DNA of 64,000 nt from Streptomyces atratus. Its GTDB lineage: Bacteria > Actinomycetota > Actinomycetes > Streptomycetales > Streptomycetaceae. This document shows, in pieces, positions 19,232-27,613 of the stretch. A program made the position numbers and the translations under genes. The DNA lies in the NCBI RefSeq assembly GCF_014648655.1, contig NZ_BMRN01000004.1, positions 372,001-436,000 on the forward strand, given 5' to 3'. The notes beneath the pieces are model-generated. The model worked only from the letters and a program-made list of their open reading frames with translations. It did no database searches and was not told where the DNA came from. Numbering within the stretch: position 1 is the first letter of the stretch; each line of letters begins with the position of its first letter.

Positions 19232-19530
19232 GACTGCACCTGTGCACGCGGAGCGCAGCGCAGCACGTCGCGGCTCTCCAGCAGCGGGACGACCTTGCCG
19301 AGCACGATCTCCTGGAAGTGCGGGGTTGCGCAGTGCGCGGTGAAGTCGGCCTCGGAGGCGTACTCCTCGTACAGCACGATCGCCTGCGGGTCCTCGACGC
19401 CCTGGTGGACCCGGTAGGCGAGATTGCCCGGCTCCTCGCGGGAGGCGGCGGCCATCGTGTCGAGCAGGGGAAGGACGGTGTTTTCCTCGCCGGCCTTGGT
19501 GCGGTAGCGGGCTACGACCACATATGTCAT
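19228..19530 (-). CDS. antibiotic-biosynthesis-monooxygenase (ABM) domain protein
   Basis: A 100-residue ferredoxin-like fold protein. VVVARYRTKAGEENTVLPLLD and IVLYEEYASEADFTAHCATPHF match the ABM/YgiN-type quinol monooxygenase family. Such small dimers oxidise quinols or act as heme or aldehyde-handling proteins. In an operon with two flavoproteins and an alcohol dehydrogenase, a role in coping with reactive carbonyls or quinones is possible but unproven. It starts seven bases after the antiterminator gene. Confidence 0.82.
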   Translation of the reverse strand: MTYVVVARYRTKAGEENTVLPLLDTMAAASREEPGNLAYRVHQGVEDPQAIVLYEEYASEADFTAHCATPHFQEIVLGKVVPLLESRDVLRCAPRAQVQS

Positions 19531-19537
19531 GGGGGGA

Positions 19538-20197
19538 TTACTCCTGGGGTGCGGCGGGCCTCTTCAGGGCGGCCGGCGGGACCGGTGGCAACTGGTCCCG
19601 GCGCAGGTGCCAGAGGCGGGGGTCGGACGTGGCGGCCGCGGCCGACCCGAGGGCCAGCGCGAGCGCCACGTCCGCGGCGGTTTCCACGAAGCCGGCGGCG
19701 ACCGACGGGGACATGGCGCGCTGTGCCTGCGCGCTCATCCGGGCGACGATCGGGGCGGGCATGATCTCGACCAGGTCCGGTGCCCCGCGCGAGATGGCGT
19801 CCGTGGAGCGGCGAAGATTGGACCGGTCGGTGACGAACACCTTCATCATCGTCAGCAGGCCGAGCGGGCGGCCCTTCTCTATGAGGGAGAGCCGGGTGCT
19901 GACCACGCCGTGCGCGCCCATGTTCTTGATGAACTCCAGCGCGCCCCGGTCCTGAGCCAGACCGGGGCTGCTGTCCACGTTCACGAACACGGTCTTCCCC
20001 GCCCGGCCCAGCGCCGGCACGACCTGGGGCAGCTGCCCCACCGCGAGCGACGCGAGGATGCACACCTTCGCCGGCGCGGTCAGGAACTGCCGCAGCGGCT
20101 GGGTGCCGACGACCGACGCGACGACCGGCACCTCGGCGAACGCCGAGGCGAGCCGGGGGGCGAGTGCGGCACCGGACCGGGACTGGGAAGGGGTCAT
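19538..20197 (-). CDS. glpP: GlpP-type glycerol-3-phosphate-responsive antiterminator
   Basis: A 219-residue protein. The core KTVFVNVDSSPGLAQDRGAL, HGVVSTRLSLIEKGRPLGLL and APDLVEIMPAPI matches the GlpP family, whose Bacillus member binds the glpD leader RNA when glycerol 3-phosphate is present and prevents termination. The family fold is a TIM-like barrel. Here the gene lies within the operon it would control, between the flavoprotein and ABM genes. A candidate attenuator is present in the operon leader (26716-26767). The C-terminus is Ala/Pro-rich and longer than in Bacillus. Confidence 0.85.
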   Translation of the reverse strand: MTPSQSRSGAALAPRLASAFAEVPVVASVVGTQPLRQFLTAPAKVCILASLAVGQLPQVVPALGRAGKTVFVNVDSSPGLAQDRGALEFIKNMGAHGVVSTRLSLIEKGRPLGLLTMMKVFVTDRSNLRRSTDAISRGAPDLVEIMPAPIVARMSAQAQRAMSPSVAAGFVETAADVALALALGSAAAATSDPRLWHLRRDQLPPVPPAALKRPAAPQE

Positions 20198-20240
20198 GGC
20201 AAGGGCCTGCCTGGAGAAGGAGGGTTCGTGGCTGCTGACG

Positions 20241-21794
20241 TCAGTTCAGCGGTGACGTACCGAATCGGCTGGGAAGGCCCAGTTTGCCAGGGTTGAGAAT
20301 GCCGGCCGGGTCCAGGGCCTTCTTCACCGCGACGAACGTCGCGAAGCCCGCCCCGAGGGACTCCTCCAGGTAGGGGCCGCGCAGCAGACCGCAGCCGTGG
20401 TGGTGGCTGAGCGCCGCCGCGTGCTTGATGAGTACGGCGTTGGCCGCGTCCCACACCGAGCGGTACCAGTCGCGGCGCGACTCGGGCGCCACGTCGCCAC
20501 GCAGTGAGAAGTAGACGCAGGCGCCGTCGGTGTACGCGTGGGACTGGTGGGCCGAGGCGGCCAGGGTGCCGGGCACCGACTGGATCGCGTCGACCACCTC
20601 GTCGTAGATGACCGGGAGGTCGGTCCAGGACGCGGCCATCTCCAGGGTGTCGGCGACGAAGCCGGGGCCGGGCTCGAAGCCGTCGGCGGACTTGCCGACC
20701 AGCATCCGCTCGTCCAGCCAGCGCTCGAAGACCGCCTTGCTGTCCAGCTCGGGGCCGTACTCCTCGCAGACCTCCTTCGCCACCTTGATCGAGGCGTCGA
20801 CGATGGCCGGGTCGCCCTCGTCGGCGACGAGCAGGAGGTTGGTCTCCGGGTGGCCGAAGTGGGTGCCCGACTCCAGGGTGTCGTACAGCCGCAGGACGGC
20901 CGGGGTCGCACCGCGCTGCATGATCCTGCGGCAGGCGTCCAGGCCCTGTGCGAAGGTCTTGAAGCCGAACGCGACCGCATTGGCGTACTCCGGCAGCGGG
21001 TGGACCCGCAGACGCGCCGAGACGATGACGCCGAGGGTGCCCTCGGAGCCGACGAACAGCTGGCGCAGGTCCGGGCCGACCGCGGCGCGGGCGTAGTCGC
21101 CGTACGTGGCACGCGTACCGTCCGCGTGCACGACATCCACACCGACGACCATGTCCTCGATCTTGCCGTAACGGGTGGAGAGCTGACCGGCGCCGCGGCA
21201 GGCGATCCAGCCGCCGACCGTGGAGACGGCGAACGCGGACGGCCAGTGACCGGTGGTGACGCCGTACTCCTCCTGGAGCTGCTTCTCGAAGAGGTCGCCG
21301 AACATGCCGGCCTGGACGTCCACGATGTTCGATTCGGCGTCGAAGCCGGTGATCCGGTTCAGCCCGCAGACATCCAGGACGACGCCGCCGAACACGGGGA
21401 GCGCCGCACCGGTGACATTGGAGCGGCCCGCGGACGGGGTGACCGGGATGCCGGCCTCGTGGCAGATCCGCAGTACGGCCGCGACCTGGTCGGCGTCGGC
21501 CGCCTCGACGATCACGGCGTTCGGCGTCGCGGGACGGCCCTCGGTCTCGCCGATCATCGAGCCGGCCCACCAGTCACGGGTCCGGGTGACGACCTCGTCG
21601 CGGGAGGTGTGCACCGCGTGCGCGGCCTCGCGCAGCGCCTCGACCACGGCCTCGGGGACCTCGACCGGGTCGGTCTGGAGGGCGGCCTCGCCGTCCCCGA
21701 TCGGAGTGTTCTGTGCCCACTTGGCGAAGCTGGGGGCGCCGATCGTGTAGTTGCCCCGGTTGAACGGGTGGGTGATGGTCTGACGGCTGATCAT
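20241..21794 (-). CDS. FAD-binding oxidase of the alkyl-DHAP-synthase type
   Basis: A 517-residue flavoprotein of the vanillyl-alcohol-oxidase superfamily. The FAD-binding PCMH domain spans about residues 90-270 (AVIVEAADADQVAAVLRIC, TPSAGRSNVTG, FAVSTVGGWIACRGAG). The C-terminal domain contains the triple His H464-H466 in SHHHGCG, the motif characteristic of alkylglycerone-phosphate synthase. Family members make or handle glycerol ether bonds, or oxidise hydroxy acids. With glpK and glpD alongside, a substrate of the glycerol-3-phosphate/DHAP type is likely; the exact reaction is open. Its ATG overlaps the glpD stop by 4 bp. Confidence 0.85.
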   Translation of the reverse strand: MISRQTITHPFNRGNYTIGAPSFAKWAQNTPIGDGEAALQTDPVEVPEAVVEALREAAHAVHTSRDEVVTRTRDWWAGSMIGETEGRPATPNAVIVEAADADQVAAVLRICHEAGIPVTPSAGRSNVTGAALPVFGGVVLDVCGLNRITGFDAESNIVDVQAGMFGDLFEKQLQEEYGVTTGHWPSAFAVSTVGGWIACRGAGQLSTRYGKIEDMVVGVDVVHADGTRATYGDYARAAVGPDLRQLFVGSEGTLGVIVSARLRVHPLPEYANAVAFGFKTFAQGLDACRRIMQRGATPAVLRLYDTLESGTHFGHPETNLLLVADEGDPAIVDASIKVAKEVCEEYGPELDSKAVFERWLDERMLVGKSADGFEPGPGFVADTLEMAASWTDLPVIYDEVVDAIQSVPGTLAASAHQSHAYTDGACVYFSLRGDVAPESRRDWYRSVWDAANAVLIKHAAALSHHHGCGLLRGPYLEESLGAGFATFVAVKKALDPAGILNPGKLGLPSRFGTSPLN

Positions 21795-23464
21795 GCTGCT
21801 GCTCCTTCGAGGAGTACGGACTTTTCGTGGCGGACGGCTGCGAGGTACTCGTCGACCGAGCGGTCGGCCTCGGCCTGGGAGAGGTTCAGTTCCTGGCCGA
21901 GGATCGCGCCGACGGCCTCGGCGGCGTCGACGGAGGCGTCCCGGGCGAACAGACGGGCGCGCATCCGGCGGGAGAGCACGTCGTCGACCGAGCGGGCCAG
22001 TTCGGCACGGGCCGCGTACACGACCTCCGCCTTGGTGTACGGGAGCCCCGCGACGATTGGCTCGGCCAGTGCAGGGTCGTCCTGGATCAGGTCGCCGACG
22101 AACCGGGCCTCGGTGCCGAAGCGTTCGCCGAGATGGGCGGCGATGCCACCGGATGCGGCGACGGCCTCGGCGTCGTAACCGGCGCCGCCGAGCAGCGGGA
22201 GGTCGGTGGTGCGGCTCTTCCCCTTGCGGCCGAGGACCGTCATCACCTTGTCGATGACGAGTTCGCCCATGTGCCGGCTGGTGGTGAGCTTGCCGCCGGT
22301 CACCGTCACCATGCCGGTGCGGCCGACGGTGATGTGATGGTCGCGGCGCATGTCGAGTGTCGCGCCCTCCTTGCCGCCGACCAGCGGACGAAGACCGCCG
22401 ATGGAACCGACCACGTCGTCCGGGGTGAGCTTCCCCTCGAAGGCGGTGTTGGCGCCCTCCAGCAGGAAGTCCATCTCCTCACGGGTGCAGTGCACATCGT
22501 CCGGGGAGCCCTGGTAGTCCTCGTCCGTCGTGCCCAGCACGACACTGTTGCCCCAGCGGGTGCAGGTCGCGCGGCGGGCCCGGCCGGGAATCGGCACGGT
22601 GACGGTGCAGTTGATCCGGACCTTGTCCCACGGCACCACGATGTGGACGCCCTTGGCGGGCCGCACCTGCGGCTTGTGACCCTCGTCCGCCTTCGCGTCG
22701 AGTTCGTCGGTCCACACCCCAGTGGCGTTGACGACGGCCCGCGCACGGATGTCGATGGTGTCGCCGTCCGCCGAGACCCGGGCACCGGCCACCTTGCCCA
22801 TCTGCATCAGCAGACCCTCGGCCCTGGCACCGTTGAGGACCGTCGCGCCGAGCGCGGCGGCGGTGCGGATGATGGTGAGGACGAGCCGGGCGTCATCGGT
22901 ACGGGCGTCGAAGTACATCAGCCCGCCCTTGAGGTTCTCGGCGCGCAGCGTCGGCGCCTGCGCGAGGACCTCGGGGACGGTGAGCCGCTGGTGGAGCTTG
23001 CCGATCCGCCAGCCGCCGACCAGGTCGTACGTCCACAGCAGACCCTCGAAGCCCTTGGCGAGGCGGGCGTCGAAGATGCCCTCCTTCTCCAGGATCGGGA
23101 AGAGGAACGGCAGCCGGTGCACCAGATGCGGGGCGTTCTTGCGGAAGCGGTGACGCTCCAGGAGCGAGTGGCGGACCAGATTGACGTTGCCCTGCTCGAT
23201 GTAGCGCAGGCCGCCGTGCACCATCTTCGACGACTTCGACGACGTGCCGGATGCGAAGTCGTCCTTCTCGATCAGCGCCGCGCGCAGCCCGCGGGAGGCC
23301 GCGTCGAGCACGGCGTACGCCCCGGTGATGCCGCCGCCGATGACGAGCACGTCGTACGTGTCGTCGGCCAGCCGGCGCTTGAGGGCTGCCCGGTCGAGCA
23401 GCAGTGGCGTTCGGCGGGCCGCCGCGGCGCTGCGCCGCGGTTTCCGGGCGGGCATGGTGATCAC
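21791..23464 (-). CDS. glpD: glycerol-3-phosphate dehydrogenase (FAD, aerobic)
   Basis: A 557-residue membrane-associated flavoenzyme that oxidises sn-glycerol 3-phosphate to DHAP and reduces quinone. The N-terminal FAD site is VLVIGGGITGAYAVLDAASRG, followed by the family signature SSKMVHGGLRYIEQGN. The DAO domain runs to about residue 390, and the C-terminal GlpD domain (DDVLSRRMRARLFARDA) completes the protein. It is the third gene of the operon, 75 bp after the kinase and coupled to the next gene. Confidence 0.95.
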   Translation of the reverse strand: MITMPARKPRRSAAAARRTPLLLDRAALKRRLADDTYDVLVIGGGITGAYAVLDAASRGLRAALIEKDDFASGTSSKSSKMVHGGLRYIEQGNVNLVRHSLLERHRFRKNAPHLVHRLPFLFPILEKEGIFDARLAKGFEGLLWTYDLVGGWRIGKLHQRLTVPEVLAQAPTLRAENLKGGLMYFDARTDDARLVLTIIRTAAALGATVLNGARAEGLLMQMGKVAGARVSADGDTIDIRARAVVNATGVWTDELDAKADEGHKPQVRPAKGVHIVVPWDKVRINCTVTVPIPGRARRATCTRWGNSVVLGTTDEDYQGSPDDVHCTREEMDFLLEGANTAFEGKLTPDDVVGSIGGLRPLVGGKEGATLDMRRDHHITVGRTGMVTVTGGKLTTSRHMGELVIDKVMTVLGRKGKSRTTDLPLLGGAGYDAEAVAASGGIAAHLGERFGTEARFVGDLIQDDPALAEPIVAGLPYTKAEVVYAARAELARSVDDVLSRRMRARLFARDASVDAAEAVGAILGQELNLSQAEADRSVDEYLAAVRHEKSVLLEGAAA

Positions 23465-23539
23465 AACATCAACTCCTGGTGTTTCGGTGCGGCGCCGGTG
23501 TGGTCGGGTACGGGGCGCCAGTGCGACGGTGCGGGGCCG

Positions 23540-25117
23540 TCAATGGGGGGTGTGAGGCTTGGGTGCGGGATCTTTCAGAGGGAGCAGTGCCGGGTCGTTC
23601 AGGTGGGCGATCAGCACGTCGCGCCAGGCGGACCGCTGTGCGGCGCGCTCGGCCCCGGTGATCGTGGGCTCGAAGATCCGGCCGTGCGGCTGCGCCTCGA
23701 CGACCTCTTCCAGCGAGGACCACAGACCCTGGGCGACACCGGCCAGATAGGCGGTGCCGCGCAGGCTGGCGGTCGCGGAGTCGGAGACCCGTTCCAGCGG
23801 CAGGCCGGTCAGGTCGGCCTGGATCTGCATGAGCGGGTCGCTGCCGGAGACGCCGCCGCCGACCCGGAGCCGGGTGAACGGCGTGCCCATGGTGTCGGCG
23901 ACCCCGTCGATCAGGTCGCACACCGAGTGCGCGATCCCGTCCAGCACGGCGCGCGCGAGATCGGCGCGGGTGGTGGCGAGGGTGAGCCCGGTGAGGGATG
24001 CGGTGGCCTCCGGGTGCCAGACCGGCGTGCGGACCCCGGCGAGTGCCGGGACGAAACGCGGGGTGCGGCCCGGCCGGGTGGGGACCCGGCCCGCCTCCTC
24101 ACCGAGCTCCTTCGGCGATGCGAACAGGCCCAGGTCGTCGCAGAGCCAGCGCAGCGCCGAACCCGCCGTGGAGGTGTAGGCCTCCAGGCTGTAGTGGCTG
24201 ATGTCGCCCTGCCGCCGGCCGGGCTGGGCGAGCACCCCGGAGATGTCCGGCCGGGGCAGGGCGGGCGTGGTGCCGGTCGCCGCGTCGACGAAGGCGCCGG
24301 TCCCGTACACGCACATGCCCTGCCCGGCGGCGAGACCGCCGAGCGCGACGAGTGCGGCGTGCTGGTCGCCCATGGAGGCGGCCAGCGGGACGGCGATCCC
24401 GAGGGCGGCAGGGTCGGTCGTACCGAATCCGGCGTCGTCGGAGCGGAGTTCCGGCAGCAGGTCGAGGGGGAAGCCGAGGTGGCTGATCCACTCCTCGTCC
24501 CAGGCGTGCCGCTCCAGTAGATAGCCGCCGGTGGATGCGGCGTTGGTCGGGGTGGTGGCGTGCACGGCGCCGCCGGTGAGGCGCCAGATCAGCCACGTGT
24601 CGACGGTGCCGAAGAGCAGCCGGCCCTCGCGGTGGGCGGCGGCCACCTCCGGATGTGCGGCGATCTGCCGGGCGGCCCAGAGGAACGGGGCGCGGGCGCC
24701 GACCGGCCGGCCCTGACGGGCCAGCAGGGAGGCGTCCCACTCGGCTTCGTACGCGGTGAGCTCGGTCGCGTGCCGCCGGTCCTGCCATACCACCGCGGGC
24801 AGCAACGGCTGTCCGCTGACCCGGTCCCACAGCATCGCGGTGGCCCGCTGGGTGGAGAGCGCGACTGCGGTGATCCCGATGCCCTCCTCGCGGGCCCGGC
24901 CGACGGCCCGGCGCGCCACCTCGACGGTGGCGGTCCAGATCTCCATCGGGTCCTGCTCGACCGAGAGGTCGTCCGGATGGCTGACCTTGATCGACCGGTA
25001 GAACACCTCGTGGGCGGCGCCCGAGTCGAGGACGACTCCGGCCCTGGTGCCCGTGGTGCCCTCGTCGATGGACAGCACACCGCGCCGTGGGGCGGCGCCG
25101 GGGAACGTCTGCGTCAT
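23540..25117 (-). CDS. glpK: glycerol kinase (FGGY family)
   Basis: A 525-residue sugar-kinase-fold enzyme that phosphorylates glycerol with ATP. Recognisable GlpK segments are SIDEGTTGTRAGVVLD, VVWQDRR, GTVDTWLIWRLTGG with TNAAS, GDQHAALVALGG and YGTGAFV. These follow the E. coli GlpK order, though several positions differ (for example WQDRR for WQCRR), so a related polyol substrate cannot be excluded. The ATG at 25117 was chosen because AAAGGG precedes it and the family begins here; the open frame extends further upstream without similarity. Confidence 0.88.
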   Translation of the reverse strand: MTQTFPGAAPRRGVLSIDEGTTGTRAGVVLDSGAAHEVFYRSIKVSHPDDLSVEQDPMEIWTATVEVARRAVGRAREEGIGITAVALSTQRATAMLWDRVSGQPLLPAVVWQDRRHATELTAYEAEWDASLLARQGRPVGARAPFLWAARQIAAHPEVAAAHREGRLLFGTVDTWLIWRLTGGAVHATTPTNAASTGGYLLERHAWDEEWISHLGFPLDLLPELRSDDAGFGTTDPAALGIAVPLAASMGDQHAALVALGGLAAGQGMCVYGTGAFVDAATGTTPALPRPDISGVLAQPGRRQGDISHYSLEAYTSTAGSALRWLCDDLGLFASPKELGEEAGRVPTRPGRTPRFVPALAGVRTPVWHPEATASLTGLTLATTRADLARAVLDGIAHSVCDLIDGVADTMGTPFTRLRVGGGVSGSDPLMQIQADLTGLPLERVSDSATASLRGTAYLAGVAQGLWSSLEEVVEAQPHGRIFEPTITGAERAAQRSAWRDVLIAHLNDPALLPLKDPAPKPHTPH

Positions 25118-25217
25118 TGCAGCCCTTTCATTGCGAGCATCGCGAGCTGTGCGGAGGGGATACGGAGGCGGTACGGGAGAGGGGACCATCGTGTGATGCG
25201 ACAGGTCCGGCGGCCGG

Positions 25218-26672
25218 TCAGCGCGCGGTGACGGACTGCGCGGATTCTGTCGAGCCGGCCCGGGAACCGGCCGCGGCACGGTCCTGTCCGGCGACCTCGT
25301 CGGGCGAAGCGGCCTTCGTCGGGTCCCACTTGATCGCCAGACAGGTGATCAGGCCGAGCAGCGGTACGACGGAGAGCACCAGGAAGGTGTCGGCGAGCCC
25401 GAGCGAGTCCTTGATCTGCGGGAAGAGGTACAGCCCGACGACACTGCCGAAGCTGCCGACCATCCCGGTGACACCCGTGCCGAGCGCACGGACATCACTG
25501 CTGTACGAGAGCGCGGCGATGGACTTGCCGTTGGCGCCGGGGCCCGAGGAGTGGCAGAGGATGAACAGGACCGGCAGCAGGAACGCCACGGCGGTGGGCA
25601 CCTTCTCGAAGGTCAGCCCCATCGCGAGCAGGGCGACGAAGACTCCGGCGAATCCGGCGGCGGAGCTGAGCCGCAGTCCGAGCCGACGGCCGAAGTAAGC
25701 GGACAGGAGCCCGCCCGCGATACCGAAGGCGTTGAAGACCATCGAGCCGATGGTGGCCTTCTCGAAGCTTTCACCGAAGATTGTCAGGCTGATCAGCGGG
25801 AGGTACCAGCCGACCGCGAAGTACTGCATCGACTGCCCGAGCGATATCACCGAGGAGAGGACCGTGCGCGGCAGGTACTCGCCCTTGAAGAGCAGTCCGG
25901 CCTGGCGGAACCCGATGGCGGGAGCCTCGGTGGCGGCGCGGGTCGCCTCGTCGGGATTGCCGGCGACGGCCTCGATCTTGTAGATCCTGTCCAGATTGAC
26001 GACCGCCTCGTCCAGACGGCCCTTGCTCGCCAGCCAGGTGGGGCTCTCCTTGAGCATCAGCCACTGGCCCACGAGCAGCGCGACGGCGACGACCGCGGCC
26101 GAGCCGACCGACCAGCGCCAGATGTCCGCGCCGACGTCCAGGTTGAAGAAGAGCAGGGCGAGCGCGAGGTTGCTGGTGGTGGCGACGTACCAGACCGCCT
26201 GCCACAGGTTCAGCCGACCACTCAGCTTCGCGGGGGTGTACTCGGCGAGCAGCGCCATGGCGACCGCGAAGTCGATGCCGTACGCGACACCCACCAGGAC
26301 CCGGCCGAGCCAGACGACGGTGAAGTCGCCGGCGAAGGCGGCGAGCAGGGCGCCCGCGATGGCGAACACCTTGGCGATGAGCAGCGGGGGGACGCGGCCG
26401 ATCCGGGTGGCGAGCCAGCCGCCGACCGGGTTGAAGATGATCGCCAGGGCCGGAGCGGTGGCCGTGAGGATCGAGACCTGGGTGCTGGTCAGCTCCATCT
26501 GGGACGTCATCGGTCCCAGACCGGCGCTCAGCGCGGCATTCGAATAGGCGTCGAGAAACAGCCCGCCGAACACGAGGAACCAGATGACTTGCGCCCGGCC
26601 GGTGATCTTTCCCAGCCCATCGATGAGCGCAACGACGTCGGCGACGCCTTTGACGCTCGGACGTTGTGCCAT
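25218..26672 (-). CDS. MFS transporter, sugar/polyol porter-like, first gene of the glycerol operon
   Basis: A 484-residue transporter with about 12 hydrophobic helices. It has the major-facilitator signatures GGWLATRIGRVPPLL and GRVLVGVAYGIDFAVAMALLAEY, and the second-half repeat SAYFGRRLGLRLSS. The pattern and the central loop ESPTWLASKGR resemble sugar-porter and aromatic-acid/H+ symporters. Uptake of glycerol, a glycerol phosphodiester or a glycerol ether is inferred from the operon only. The start at 26672 (MAQRPSV) was preferred over an upstream ATG because AAGGCGGA precedes it. It is 100 bp upstream of glpK. Confidence 0.87.
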   Translation of the reverse strand: MAQRPSVKGVADVVALIDGLGKITGRAQVIWFLVFGGLFLDAYSNAALSAGLGPMTSQMELTSTQVSILTATAPALAIIFNPVGGWLATRIGRVPPLLIAKVFAIAGALLAAFAGDFTVVWLGRVLVGVAYGIDFAVAMALLAEYTPAKLSGRLNLWQAVWYVATTSNLALALLFFNLDVGADIWRWSVGSAAVVAVALLVGQWLMLKESPTWLASKGRLDEAVVNLDRIYKIEAVAGNPDEATRAATEAPAIGFRQAGLLFKGEYLPRTVLSSVISLGQSMQYFAVGWYLPLISLTIFGESFEKATIGSMVFNAFGIAGGLLSAYFGRRLGLRLSSAAGFAGVFVALLAMGLTFEKVPTAVAFLLPVLFILCHSSGPGANGKSIAALSYSSDVRALGTGVTGMVGSFGSVVGLYLFPQIKDSLGLADTFLVLSVVPLLGLITCLAIKWDPTKAASPDEVAGQDRAAAGSRAGSTESAQSVTAR

Positions 26673-26715
26673 GAATCCGCCTTCGAGGAAGACCCATCGG
26701 CGGCACGGGGAGCAC

Positions 26716-26767
26716 AAAAAACAGGCATGACGAAACCACCGACAGGTGGTCTATGTCTGTGCCTGTC
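26716..26767 (-). promoter_or_regulatory. candidate transcription attenuator in the glycerol operon leader
   Basis: In the minus-strand RNA the arms ACAGGCA (26766-26760) and TGCCTGT (26727-26721) pair. An inner ACCACC/GGTGGT stem (26750-26745 with 26740-26735, loop TGTC) also forms, and U6 (26721-26716) follows directly. This looks like a terminator 44 bases before the first start codon. A competing stem GACAGG (26767-26762) with CCTGTC (26746-26741) uses bases from both terminator stems. This is the layout expected for GlpP-controlled antitermination. The perfect -35-like TTGACA at 26769-26764 is an alternative reading, but no good -10 follows it. The pairing was derived by eye. Confidence 0.55.
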
Positions 26768-27437
26768 AAAACACTGCGGAAAGCGCCGCAGCACGTGAAC
26801 TGCAAGAAGTACGTACTACGCAGTGAGGTTAAGAATGAGTCAGGAGAAACGTCAAGGGTTTCCGGCAGGTTACTCAAACGTGACGCGGGCCTTGACGGTG
26901 CTGGAGGGAGCGTGCTCCGGCGGCCTGTGACGACCCCCGGAGCACCGCCTGTGCCCGGTCGGGCCGCAGCGGCTGCCCGCTTCGTCGCGGCGGCCGGCTC
27001 CGGGGCGGAAAGGTCATCCCGGTGACTCTCCCGCGTGAGGGGGATGGCCACGGCGCTGACCACGCGGACGCCCGCCGGGAACAGGGAGACGGTGCCGGTG
27101 TGCGTGCCGCCGCCTGCCGCGGAGAGCAGGCTGGTGGCGCGATCAGCGGGGCCAGTCCGGTGCCGAGCGTGGTGGCCGGCCGATGCCCCGCACCACCGCC
27201 GTCCTCGACGACGCCACCGAGGAAGCCACCGCCGGGCCGCCCCGATCCTCGGTATGGGGCCGCCGGATTCATGCAGAGATGGCGGAGCGACGGGTGACCG
27301 CGTACGCCCGTGTCCTGACCCCGGTTCCCGCTGTTCGAGCCACAAGCTCGGTGATCGATATGAATACGGCTTGTCACGTGTTCGGGTGGCGGCTGCCGCG
27401 GCGGGCCGTCTGCGTCCATCCGGTCGCCTGAACACGA

Positions 27438-27481
27438 ACGGCGGTCCTTGCCATCCGCGGTCGGATGGCAAGGACCGCCGT
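27438..27481 (-). terminator. strong hairpin terminator downstream of the collagenase gene
   Basis: A perfect 20-bp stem (27438-27457 with 27462-27481) with the loop CGGT, about 130 bp beyond the collagenase stop. It could also act on any plus-strand transcript entering from the left. Confidence 0.8.
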
Positions 27482-27613
27482 CACGCTCAGGCCCCGGTGG
27501 CCGGCAGCGCGGGTGCGGCGGGGCCCTCCTCGCCGAGTGGATCCCTGTTCAGCGGATCCTCGTTCGCCGAAGCCCAGCCGGCGCAGTTGGCGCAGTTGGC
27601 CCGGCGGACCGGC

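Larger units (their letters stand above)
26673..27613. other. 941-bp gene-free region upstream of the glycerol operon
   Basis: Besides the attenuator, it contains an inverted repeat CTGCGG/CCGCAG (26774-26779 and 26786-26791), the palindrome GTACGTAC near 26811, and an AT-richer patch (about 26740-26880) that probably carries the operon promoter. From about 26880 to 27430 the sequence is GC-rich and open in several frames, but no frame resembles a known protein. A decayed gene on the minus strand is possible. A terminator for the collagenase gene lies at 27438-27481. Confidence 0.4.

Noticed and set aside
26764..26769. TTGACA on the minus strand as the main promoter -35 of the glycerol operon
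   Set aside because: No acceptable -10 lies 16-18 bp downstream, and the bases are part of the two alternative hairpins. It remains a weaker alternative to the attenuator reading.
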